Positions 1 to 7,271 of a DNA stretch of 9,334 nucleotides are shown here, piece by piece (positions within the stretch are counted from its first letter, which is position 1; the number at the start of each line of letters is the position of its first letter). The DNA comes from JAGOBX01 sp017999075 [NCBI: Candidatus Babelota bacterium] (lineage in GTDB: Bacteria > JAGOBX01). A model generated the notes under the pieces. The model made no database searches, was not told the DNA's origin, and was given only the letters and a program-made list of their open reading frames with translations. The DNA lies in contig JAGOBX010000107.1 in assembly GCA_017999075.1 (NCBI GenBank), positions 1-9,334 of the forward strand, given 5' to 3'. Position numbers and translations under genes: made by a program.

Positions 1-35
1 TTCAACTAAAAAATAAAAAAAAATAAAAATATAAT

Positions 36-62
36 TTAATTTTTTACTTTTTTTGCCGATAT
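36..62 (+). promoter_or_regulatory. Sigma-28 (FliA)-type promoter of the giant flagellin gene
   Basis: GCCGATAT at 55-62 matches 7 of 8 positions of the flagellar sigma-28 -10 consensus GCCGATAA. At the preferred 11-nt spacing, TTAATTTT at 36-43 matches 6 of 8 positions of the -35 consensus TAAAGTTT; a 10-nt spacing gives TAATTTTT, also 6 of 8. In such AT-rich DNA the -35 match is weak evidence, but the G+C-containing GCCGAT core is unlikely by chance and lies just upstream of a flagellin gene. Transcription would begin near base 69, leaving a leader of about 140 nt. This suggests late, class-3 flagellar expression. Confidence 0.75.
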
Positions 63-88
63 ATATAAATGATATAGGATTTTACTAT

Positions 89-134
89 ATTTTGAGGTGA
101 TTTTAGTCAATTTTTCGTTAATTTACCTCAAAAT
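89..134 (+). promoter_or_regulatory. Hairpin in the flagellin mRNA leader
   Basis: ATTTTGAGGT (89-98) and ACCTCAAAAT (125-134) are perfect 10-base inverted repeats. A G-U and an A-T pair extend the stem to 12 bp (89-100 with 123-134), with a 22-nt loop. It lies downstream of the predicted start of transcription and 75 nt before the ATG. A run of eight T (162-169) follows only after about 27 nt, so it is not a textbook intrinsic terminator. It may stabilise the mRNA, act in translational control, or be a protein-binding dyad; the sequence does not decide. Confidence 0.6.
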
Positions 135-208
135 TATTAAATTTTTGATAAAATTATTGAGTTTTTTTTAATAAACGGATTTATTTAGGTTTCCACGGAC
201 GGAAAAAT

Positions 209-3200
209 ATGTTAGTTACAACAAATTTAGGCGCGTATCAATCATTAAGATATTTCAACAACACGAATAATGTTGTATCAAAAACATTACAGCGTTTATC
301 TTCCGGATTACGCATAAACTCTGCTTCTGATGATTCAGCAGGATTAAGCGTTTCAGAAAAATTTAAATCCGACCTTCTTGGTATGCAGCAGGCTTTAAGA
401 AATGTTCAAGAGGGTATTTCAATACTACAAATCGCAGACGATTCATATATACAGGTTCAAAATACTTTAAACAAAATGAAATGCTTGGCTATTCAATCTG
501 CTAACGATACTTTATCTGATGACGAACGCGCTGCTTTAGATAATGAATTATTTCAGTATAAAGTTGAATTAGATAGAGTTTTCAGAAGAACTACTTCAGG
601 AAATTATCAGCATATTTTCGGAGAACCTGAAACAGGATGGATGACAAAAACAAGTTCTGAAACACCTATAACTTACAATACTTCAAAAACATACAACGAA
701 GGTTATTCGGAAAATTATAGTATAGGAACAAATTTAACAACTGCTAACATAAGAGCTGCAAATGCTTCAAATATACTTGGAAAACACCAAGCTATAGATA
801 TAGGTACTTCTCAAACTGTTTTTACTGAAAGCACTGGACAATCGGAAACATTTCAAACAGGAAGAACAGACACTTTTAATGTTACATCAAACACTCAGAC
901 AAAATCAGTAGGAATAACTGAAACAACTTATACTCCAGGAGTTACCGATACTTTTACACGCGGTTTAATAGATACTTTTACAGCTGGAAATACAAAAACA
1001 TGGACTAGAGGAACTCATGAAACTCAATTCATTGATGGTTCTATGAATATAAATTTAAGTGTATCTCCCGACACTGCTTCGGTTATTGTAAAAAAAATAA
1101 CAGGAGCCGGCAGTGAAACATTGACTTTAGGAACAGATTATTCTATTGGAGGCGGCGGAAACCAGACTATAAATTTTTTCGGAGCAGGAATCAGTAGCGG
1201 AGATCAGATTTATGTTGAATATGTGGAAGCAGATGGAAGCAAATTTGATTTAGGAGAATATGCTGAAACAGATTCTTTTATTGTGAAAGTATCTTCGCTA
1301 AATGGCGGGGCTGCTCTTACAGAAGGGGTTCATTATCAAATCACAGATACAGGAACAGGACACAGAATAGAATTGCTTGACCCTGCTCCTGCAGGTCCCG
1401 GCGGCGGAAATTATATGCTTATAGGAGATAACAACGAAACTCATCATTCAATTAATATTCAATATACAAAACAGGATGAAAATAAGTTCACGATTTCAGG
1501 AGCAGGAGCAGGAGAAAGAATTCTTGATTATGGAGACGGAGTAACCGGAGAAGTGGTTAAAACCGTGTCTTCTCTTGAAACTGTAGGTGCAGGAACTATT
1601 GCAGCAGGAACGACTTTGGTTAAAGGAACTCATTATATTTTATCAGACGACGGAAGCGGAAATTACACCGGAATTGAATTAATTGGAAATTATAAGTTAA
1701 AAGGGAATAAAAATGGTGCAGCAGGAACTCAGCAGCAATCTCTAAAAATTGAATATGTTAGAACAGGAGACAATATAATCACACTAAACAATCCTCTTCT
1801 TGATTATGCTGGATCTTCTACTGGTTCGGAAAAAGTTACTTTTAACGGTGCAACTTTAACAAGAGACACTCATTATACAGTTGCAGGCAATGTTATAACT
1901 TTATCTTCTGCATCAAATTTTAAAGGTTCAAACAGTGCTGTCAACAACCATAGTTTTAATATAAAATATTTGACTGATGTTTCAGAAAATACCATAGCAT
2001 TAACTAACGAACCTGCTAACGAATCAGTAATGCAGGTAAGGGTAAACGGAGCTTTATATGCAGATACTCGTTTTACTCTTAATCAAGGAGCTACTATAGG
2101 AACAGTCGAAGGAGACGAAACATTAACTTTTGATGACCCGTGGAAATTACGCGGTGGAGATAGTGTAACAATAACTTATATGACTCAGGATCCTTACGTG
2201 TGGGATATTATAGAAGCTGATCCTATACTAAGCGGAACTGAAAAAGTATATATAAACGGAACTTTAAAAACAGCTGGAACTGATTACACTTTAACTTCTG
2301 CAGCTGGCGCTAATCAGATTACTTTTTCAGCAGGGTTGATTACTGGTTCATCAACTTTAAGCATTCAATATTTGACAACTTTGGAAAACAGCTTTACTTT
2401 AAATCAAAACCCGCTTGATTACTTTACTGGAGCAGGTGTTGACGATAATAAAAAATGCGGTTCTGAAATAGTTAAAGTTAACGGTGTAACCAAAACTGCA
2501 GTTACACACTATAATATTGACGGCAACACTGTATCTTTTCAATATAACTTGTCGGCAGGTGATGTGGTTACTGTAGAATATGCTCATACAGATCAATTTA
2601 ATCTTACCGACGGAACTCCTCTAGATTATTACGTAGCTGATAATGATATTTGCGGGTCAGAAATTTTAAAACTTGGCGGCGTAGAATTAACTGCAGGAGC
2701 TGCTAATGATTACACTATTAATGGAACAACTATAGATTTATCCAATACAACCATTGTAGGAAATAAATCTGTTTCCATAGAATATGCCGATAACGATACG
2801 TTCACTTTACGTGATGAAAGCAGCAATCCCGTAACTCCATTTCTTGATAGTTTAGAAATTTATGTCGAAGCTGATCCGGTAAAAAAAAATGAAGGAACAG
2901 GAGCAGGAGATTGGTGGCATTTTATACCTGATCCTCCTGGAACTGAAACTAATCAAATTCAATTCAATCCAAACGATGGAACAACTAATGGTCTTCGAGG
3001 TCAAAACAGCATTGAAGCGCGATTTATAAAAGTTGCAACACCATTAACAATAAATTTAGAAAATAACGCTTTAAATTATGCTACAAATACTGCTGATGGC
3101 ACTATTTATGATTCAGCATTAGTTTATATTGATAATAATCATAACGGTTCCGCTGATGCTGGTGATGAACTTCTTCAAGAAAAAGCTGTTCAAGATGACG

Positions 3201-4840
3201 GTATAGATTGTTACTGGTTCACCGCAGCAAATCAAATAAAATTAAGCGAAAACCTTCAATCAAAACTTGTAGGGAATGTTGATTTGATCGTTGATTACGC
3301 ATACGATACAGGAGCTGCACGTTCAGATATAATTACTTTGCCGGCAACTCCGATGAATTACACTCCTGCAACAGGTTCAGAAAAAATTTATATTAAAGAT
3401 CAGGATACAAACGGAGACGGACTGGTTACTGCAGCGGACACTGATGAAGGATGGCGATTATTAACCAGATCTGAAGACGGCGGAGCTACTGACGATTATG
3501 TTTTAACAGGAAATCAAGTTCAATTTGTAAACAATGGCAGATTTGCAGGAAATCCTGATGTTTATGTTCAATATATAACAGATAATCAAAATTTGTTTAC
3601 AACCTCAAAAAAATTTCTTGATTATACTGATGGAGCATTAGATGGTTCTGAAATAGTAACTGTTGATGGAATTCAATTATCACAAACAGGAGGGGACTAT
3701 ACTGTTTCAGAAAGTTCTGCTGGAAATGGATATGATCAGGTAACTTTACAGGGGTTGGATAGATTGGTGGGAATGAAAAGTAATGGCACTTTAAAACCAA
3801 CAGATGATACTCAGCATACTATAACAATTGCCTATGATACAAAAAATACATTTTCATTAGTTGATTTGCCTTTTTCAGCAAGTAATTACATAGGATGGAT
3901 AATAGATTATGAAAATACAACAGGCAGCGGAATGACCGTAACTCTTGACGGAACAACATTGACATACGGAACAGATTACATTGTAAATCTTACTGATGCA
4001 GGAAACACTACAGATTATCTTAATCCTACTCCTCCAATTAACAGAACTCAGCATTATCATTCTTCAAAACCTGTTTATAATTACGAACTTGAACTTATTA
4101 ATAATGGCAGACTAGTGGGAATGGATGGTGCAGCACAGCATGAACTTATAGCAACTTTTGATTTTGACGTGTTTGAAGAATATAAAGTAAGCGTTAATAC
4201 ATTAGATGGTACGACTCCAGGGGTAAGAAACATTGAAATAATAAATCAAGTTACTGGACTCCCTTTAACAGAAGATTTAATTAATGGTTATGAACTTCTT
4301 GATGTAGAACAATATTATGATGAAGTAGCCGATATAACTTACAGCAATTATTATATTTCAATTCATGGAAGCGATAATGTAGGTCCTCATTCAGTAAATT
4401 ATGAATTTCTTGATGAAACTGAAATTGACCCGTTTACAGCTCAAATTCATTCAGGCCCAAAATCAAATGAGATTATCAATATTGTTTTACCTGGCGCAAG
4501 CGTTAAAAGTTTAGGAGTCAGAGAATTATCATTATTGACACAACAGTCATCATCCGAAGCAATGACTGCAATTGACAATGCATTGACTCAGGTTACTTCA
4601 AACCGAGCTGTTATAGGTTCGTCTGTTTCAAGAATTATGAAAACTTACAATAATCTAATGTACCGTATGGAAAATACAGATTATACTCTTGCCCAGATTA
4701 AAGCTGCTGATGTGGCTGAAAATGCAATGGAATATTTTAAAGCTAAACTTGCCACAGCTAAAACGTTAAATTTCTACAATTACTCGAATTTCAGACAATT
4801 AACACCTTCAACAATAATAACGCAATTCTATAAAAATTGA
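209..4840 (+). CDS. Giant flagellin with beta-repeat insert (1543 aa)
   Basis: A filament subunit expected to be exported by the flagellar type III system and to polymerise outside the cell. Residues 1-142 are a recognisable flagellin N-terminal D0/D1 region: RLSSGLRINSA at 29-39, then DDSAGL, then the VQEGISILQ helix, and ELDRV at 120-124. Residues about 1430-1525 are the matching C-terminal D1/D0, with AIDNAL at 1454-1459, helical heptads, and IKAADVAEN at 1497-1505 in place of the usual IRDADFA. About 20 extra residues follow before the stop. Typical flagellins are about 270-550 residues; here about 1290 residues separate the halves. This insert holds a Thr-rich linker with octapeptides (210-275) and about fourteen units of 60-100 residues (277-1401). 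No protease HExxH motif was seen. The start fits the family N-terminus; only a weak GGA (201-203) precedes it. Regulation is probably by sigma-28. The paired D0/D1 ends argue for flagellin (FliC) rather than FlgL, but the role as major or minor filament protein is unknown. Confidence 0.93.
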   Translation: MLVTTNLGAYQSLRYFNNTNNVVSKTLQRLSSGLRINSASDDSAGLSVSEKFKSDLLGMQQALRNVQEGISILQIADDSYIQVQNTLNKMKCLAIQSANDTLSDDERAALDNELFQYKVELDRVFRRTTSGNYQHIFGEPETGWMTKTSSETPITYNTSKTYNEGYSENYSIGTNLTTANIRAANASNILGKHQAIDIGTSQTVFTESTGQSETFQTGRTDTFNVTSNTQTKSVGITETTYTPGVTDTFTRGLIDTFTAGNTKTWTRGTHETQFIDGSMNINLSVSPDTASVIVKKITGAGSETLTLGTDYSIGGGGNQTINFFGAGISSGDQIYVEYVEADGSKFDLGEYAETDSFIVKVSSLNGGAALTEGVHYQITDTGTGHRIELLDPAPAGPGGGNYMLIGDNNETHHSINIQYTKQDENKFTISGAGAGERILDYGDGVTGEVVKTVSSLETVGAGTIAAGTTLVKGTHYILSDDGSGNYTGIELIGNYKLKGNKNGAAGTQQQSLKIEYVRTGDNIITLNNPLLDYAGSSTGSEKVTFNGATLTRDTHYTVAGNVITLSSASNFKGSNSAVNNHSFNIKYLTDVSENTIALTNEPANESVMQVRVNGALYADTRFTLNQGATIGTVEGDETLTFDDPWKLRGGDSVTITYMTQDPYVWDIIEADPILSGTEKVYINGTLKTAGTDYTLTSAAGANQITFSAGLITGSSTLSIQYLTTLENSFTLNQNPLDYFTGAGVDDNKKCGSEIVKVNGVTKTAVTHYNIDGNTVSFQYNLSAGDVVTVEYAHTDQFNLTDGTPLDYYVADNDICGSEILKLGGVELTAGAANDYTINGTTIDLSNTTIVGNKSVSIEYADNDTFTLRDESSNPVTPFLDSLEIYVEADPVKKNEGTGAGDWWHFIPDPPGTETNQIQFNPNDGTTNGLRGQNSIEARFIKVATPLTINLENNALNYATNTADGTIYDSALVYIDNNHNGSADAGDELLQEKAVQDDGIDCYWFTAANQIKLSENLQSKLVGNVDLIVDYAYDTGAARSDIITLPATPMNYTPATGSEKIYIKDQDTNGDGLVTAADTDEGWRLLTRSEDGGATDDYVLTGNQVQFVNNGRFAGNPDVYVQYITDNQNLFTTSKKFLDYTDGALDGSEIVTVDGIQLSQTGGDYTVSESSAGNGYDQVTLQGLDRLVGMKSNGTLKPTDDTQHTITIAYDTKNTFSLVDLPFSASNYIGWIIDYENTTGSGMTVTLDGTTLTYGTDYIVNLTDAGNTTDYLNPTPPINRTQHYHSSKPVYNYELELINNGRLVGMDGAAQHELIATFDFDVFEEYKVSVNTLDGTTPGVRNIEIINQVTGLPLTEDLINGYELLDVEQYYDEVADITYSNYYISIHGSDNVGPHSVNYEFLDETEIDPFTAQIHSGPKSNEIINIVLPGASVKSLGVRELSLLTQQSSSEAMTAIDNALTQVTSNRAVIGSSVSRIMKTYNNLMYRMENTDYTLAQIKAADVAENAMEYFKAKLATAKTLNFYNYSNFRQLTPSTIITQFYKN
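836..1033 (+). repeat. Thr-rich octapeptide repeats within the giant flagellin
   Basis: Residues 210-275 read as a ladder of short units of form G-x-T-(D/E/K)-T-(F/W)-T-x: GQSETFQT, GRTDTFNV, an irregular 9-residue stretch, GITETTYTP, GVTDTFTR, GLIDTFTA, GNTKTWTR and GTHETQFI. Four successive units (244-275) are exactly 8 residues long. The alternating Thr/aromatic pattern suggests short beta strands. It links the N-terminal D1 helices to the larger repeat array. The repeat is at the protein level; the codons have diverged. No known family is assigned. Confidence 0.75.
3131..3166 (+). other. EF-hand-like calcium loop 1 in the giant flagellin
   Basis: Residues 975-986 (DNNHNGSADAGD) place D, N, N, G and D at loop positions 1, 3, 5, 6 and 12, as in EF-hand/dockerin-type DxNxNG loops. 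The loop follows a short strand (LVYI) and replaces the VNG turn found in neighbouring units. Position 8 is Ala rather than the usual Ile/Val/Leu and position 12 is Asp rather than Glu, so calcium binding is likely but not assured. Confidence 0.55.
3404..3439 (+). other. EF-hand/dockerin-like calcium loop 2 in the giant flagellin
   Basis: Residues 1066-1077 (DTNGDGLVTAAD) fit the dockerin-type pattern D-x-N-x-D-G-x-(I/V)-x-x-x-D at every key position. As in the previous unit, the loop sits just after the GSE-x-x-Y-I strand, where most units have a short VNG turn. The paired placement argues that both loops arose by unit duplication or were kept for a shared structural role. Confidence 0.7.
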
Positions 4841-4882
4841 TATTTTATGTAAATCAAATTAAATAAGATTTTTTTATTTTTT

Positions 4883-5731
4883 ATGAACAAAGAACTATTA
4901 TTTAAAGGATATTTTTCTATTTTGACGGGAGCTTTATTATTCACTTTATCAACGGTTTTTGCAAAATATGTTACTGATATGTCAAATAAAATCAATGGTG
5001 CTGAAATAAGCTTTTTCAGATATGCATTAGGCCTTATTATAGTAATTTTCTGCAGAATTATTTTAAAATATAAAATTAATCCTGTAAATAAAAAAGGACT
5101 TTACTTAAGGGCCTTGTTAAATGCAGTCGCTGTGATTTTATTTTTTCTCGCTGTTCAATATTCAACTGTTACTAACGCAAATATATTAAATATGTCTTAC
5201 CCTATTTTTGTGGCAATAAGCTCTATTTGGGTTTTAAAAGAAAAAATAACTGTTAATATAGGAATTTGTTTAATATTATCTCTTATTGGTTCGTTTATAA
5301 TAATGAATCCGTCTGAACTAAAAATTAATTACGGAGATATCTTCGGATTTCTATCAGCAATAATAGGCGGATTCGCCATTACAGATTTAAAATATGTCAG
5401 GAAAACTGACGATACCTTCACAATTCTCTATTACCTATTTTTTTATGGAACAATTATAACATCATTAGTAGCAGCTCCTTCATTCGTATTACCAAATATG
5501 AAAGAATTGATCTATACTCTGTTATCTTCTCTTACTGCTATAGGTGGACAGTTTGTACTGACTTATGGACAAAAATATTGTTCCGCCACTAAAGGCAGTA
5601 TAATATCAATGTCACGTATAATTTTTGCCTCACTATTAGGAATTATGTTATTCGGAGATAATATTGATTTTTATTTAATAATAGGAACTTTGCTGATTAT
5701 ACTTCCTAACATAATAATTATCAAAGGATAA
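4883..5731 (+). CDS. EamA-family (DMT superfamily) membrane transporter
   Basis: A 282-residue inner-membrane protein with about ten hydrophobic segments and two EamA repeats (about 12-140 and 152-280), the usual size and layout of drug/metabolite transporters. The first repeat ends in the typical SSIWVLKEKITVNIGICLIL segment, with the conserved Glu at 120 before TM5; the second ends with LFGDNIDFYLIIGTLLI. Family members move amino acids, nucleotides, SAM or other small metabolites; the substrate cannot be read here. The gene starts 42 nt after the flagellin stop, with no clear Shine-Dalgarno sequence. It could be read through from that gene or from a weak TTGATA-N16-TTAAAT box (4837-4864). 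Its stop lies one base from the stop of the convergent kinase gene. Nothing in it suggests a flagellar role. Confidence 0.88.
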   Translation: MNKELLFKGYFSILTGALLFTLSTVFAKYVTDMSNKINGAEISFFRYALGLIIVIFCRIILKYKINPVNKKGLYLRALLNAVAVILFFLAVQYSTVTNANILNMSYPIFVAISSIWVLKEKITVNIGICLILSLIGSFIIMNPSELKINYGDIFGFLSAIIGGFAITDLKYVRKTDDTFTILYYLFFYGTIITSLVAAPSFVLPNMKELIYTLLSSLTAIGGQFVLTYGQKYCSATKGSIISMSRIIFASLLGIMLFGDNIDFYLIIGTLLIILPNIIIIKG

Positions 5732-5732
5732 T

Positions 5733-7271
5733 TTATTTTAACTGTGGTTTTATGCAATTCATTTTTAATTTTACTGTTGTAATATCATTTTTTCTATATA
5801 TTTCTATGTCGCCTCTATGAAGTTCAATAATTCTTTTGGTAATAGCAAGTCCAAGACCAGTTCCTGTTTGTTTAGTGGTGTAAAATATATCAAATAATCT
5901 GTCTTTTTCTGTATTATCAAAACCGCTTCCATTATCACTTATAGTTATTGTCAATCTATTTTTGTCATTTTCTTCATACATTGACTTTATTTCTATATAC
6001 CCGTTTTCATGGTCTATCGCTGAAACTGCATTCAAAAATATATTTAATAAAGCTTTTTCAAAATATAATTCATCACCAAAAAAATTATCTGTTTCATCAG
6101 TATTGTTTACTGCTATAATTTTTTTCTCTTTTAATTCATTCTCTATAAGTTTTATACAATTTGCAGTTATTTTAAATAAATTAATAGGTTTAATCTCAAT
6201 TTTCTTATCAGCTGATAAAAATAAAAAATCTGTCGTTACTTTGTTTAATTTTTCGATTTCCAACTTTATTTTTAAAATCAAACGATCTATCGGCTCGGTC
6301 TTTTCTATTTTCCTTTCAAGAAGTTCAAGAAAACCTGAAATTCCGCTTAAAGGATTTCTGACTTCGTGAGCTACGACAGCTGCCATAGTTCCAAGAAAAT
6401 ATAATCTTTCTGATTCTTTTAGTTTTGATTCCATTCTATCTGCTCGGATTGTTGCAGCATATTCTTTCTCCTGTAAAACTCTGTTTAATAAAGATATATT
6501 TTCTATCATTTCATTGAAACTTTCAGCTAAAAAATTAATCTCATCGTTCCTTTTCGAAATTGATATTTTTTCTGTAAAATTTCCTGCTGATGCGTTTTTA
6601 ACATATAAAACTATATTCCCTATCGGTTTCAATATATATTTAGTGAACATTAAACTTATAAATAATATGAATGCCAAACTTATTGCAGCAATTATTAGCA
6701 AATCATCTAATAATCTGCTGAAAACTATCAATATGTCATTACTTGCTTCAACAGCCAACACCGCGATTGTCTTACCATTATCCCGAACAGGAGAATAACA
6801 AATTAATATATTCTTTCCATCATAACTTTTAAACATTTCAGATATATTGGTTTTACCGGTTTTAAAAACTGATTCTATCTCAAATTTATCCTTCTGCATT
6901 TTTATAAATTCTGTTGAATTATCAGAACCTGTGGTGACTAATATTTTAAAATTTTTATCTATAAGATGAATGTTATCCAGCTTTATTTCATTTTTTATTT
7001 TAATAAACTCTTTTATCAAATTAGATGTTATAATGCTGTCAGGCGCTGGATTATTAGCTTTAGAAATGTAAGTTTTAGTAGTATCGTTAAAATTTTGAAT
7101 AAGAATTATTTTTGAAATATTTATTAAACTTTTATCAATTTCAAATGCAATCCTTTTTTTTACTATAAAATATAAATATAAAATAATTGTATTAAAAAAA
7201 ATAAAAAAAATAAAAATATATATTATAAATCTGGTTTTAAGTCCGAATTTTATCTTATTGTTCAAAGTCAT
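5733..7271 (-). CDS. Membrane sensor histidine kinase, HAMP type, no adjacent regulator
   Basis: A 512-residue two-component sensor. A short N-terminal tail is followed by TM1 (about 14-37) and an extracytoplasmic domain (about 38-188). That domain ends in SPVRDNGKTIAVLAVEAS (160-177), the style of final strands seen in CACHE sensor domains. TM2 is about 190-211 and a HAMP linker about 212-265. The HisKA H-box is AHEVRNPLSG with His302 as the likely phosphorylated residue. The HATPase domain shows the N-box (LLNIFLNAVSAI, Asn414), G1 (DNGSGF, 446-451), the F-box (FDIFYTTK) and G2 (TGTGLGLAITKR). All catalytic boxes look intact, and the architecture is closest to NtrB-like kinases. The ATG lies inside the end of the rluD-like gene (17-nt overlap), implying translational coupling. 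It is the last gene of the group and no response regulator lies in the window, so its partner must be elsewhere. The ligand is unknown. Confidence 0.92.
   Translation of the reverse strand: MTLNNKIKFGLKTRFIIYIFIFFIFFNTIILYLYFIVKKRIAFEIDKSLINISKIILIQNFNDTTKTYISKANNPAPDSIITSNLIKEFIKIKNEIKLDNIHLIDKNFKILVTTGSDNSTEFIKMQKDKFEIESVFKTGKTNISEMFKSYDGKNILICYSPVRDNGKTIAVLAVEASNDILIVFSRLLDDLLIIAAISLAFILFISLMFTKYILKPIGNIVLYVKNASAGNFTEKISISKRNDEINFLAESFNEMIENISLLNRVLQEKEYAATIRADRMESKLKESERLYFLGTMAAVVAHEVRNPLSGISGFLELLERKIEKTEPIDRLILKIKLEIEKLNKVTTDFLFLSADKKIEIKPINLFKITANCIKLIENELKEKKIIAVNNTDETDNFFGDELYFEKALLNIFLNAVSAIDHENGYIEIKSMYEENDKNRLTITISDNGSGFDNTEKDRLFDIFYTTKQTGTGLGLAITKRIIELHRGDIEIYRKNDITTVKLKMNCIKPQLK

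Larger units (their letters stand above)
1037..4411 (+). repeat. Array of about 14 diverged beta-type units in the giant flagellin
   Basis: Residues 277-1401 can be cut into about fourteen units of 60-100 residues. A unit begins with an N-x-F-x-L hydrophobic strand and often LDY. It continues with GSE-x-V-x-V-NG-x-x-L, then GTDYT or THYxI, then I-x-F/L, then (K/R)LxG, and ends in V-x-I-x-Y. Clear examples run at about 523-594, 664-727, 728-795, 796-863, 1039-1128 and 1129-1213. The NG-x-x-L...GTDYT...GD-x-V-x-V-x-Y pattern resembles units common in phage tail-fibre and other virion or surface proteins. That is a resemblance from memory, not a search result. Units near 864-945 and 1320-1401 are the least regular, so the count is approximate. 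DNA-level identity is low, so the array is old or fast-evolving. Confidence 0.8.

Noticed and set aside
2399-4060. Three minus-strand open frames of 61-67 codons
   Set aside because: All are antisense to the flagellin repeat array, have no start signals, and look like mirror frames of that coding sequence.
209-4840. Reading the giant protein as FlgL (hook-filament junction) or as a flagellinolysin
   Set aside because: The N-terminal motifs (RLSSGLRINSA, ISILQ) and paired D0/D1 ends fit flagellin better than FlgL, and no HExxH zinc-protease motif is present in the insert.
4835-4882. Possible intrinsic terminator after the flagellin gene
   Set aside because: Only a 5-bp AT-rich stem (TTGAT/ATCAA) with an 11-nt loop, and the T-run is offset by 12 nt; too weak to call.
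5962-6369. Plus-strand open frame of 135 codons
   Set aside because: It lies wholly antisense to the histidine kinase catalytic domain, whose motifs are intact; the product is low-complexity Ser/Phe/Ile.
6514-6798. Plus-strand open frame of 94 codons
   Set aside because: Antisense to the kinase TM2/HAMP region; no family-like features.
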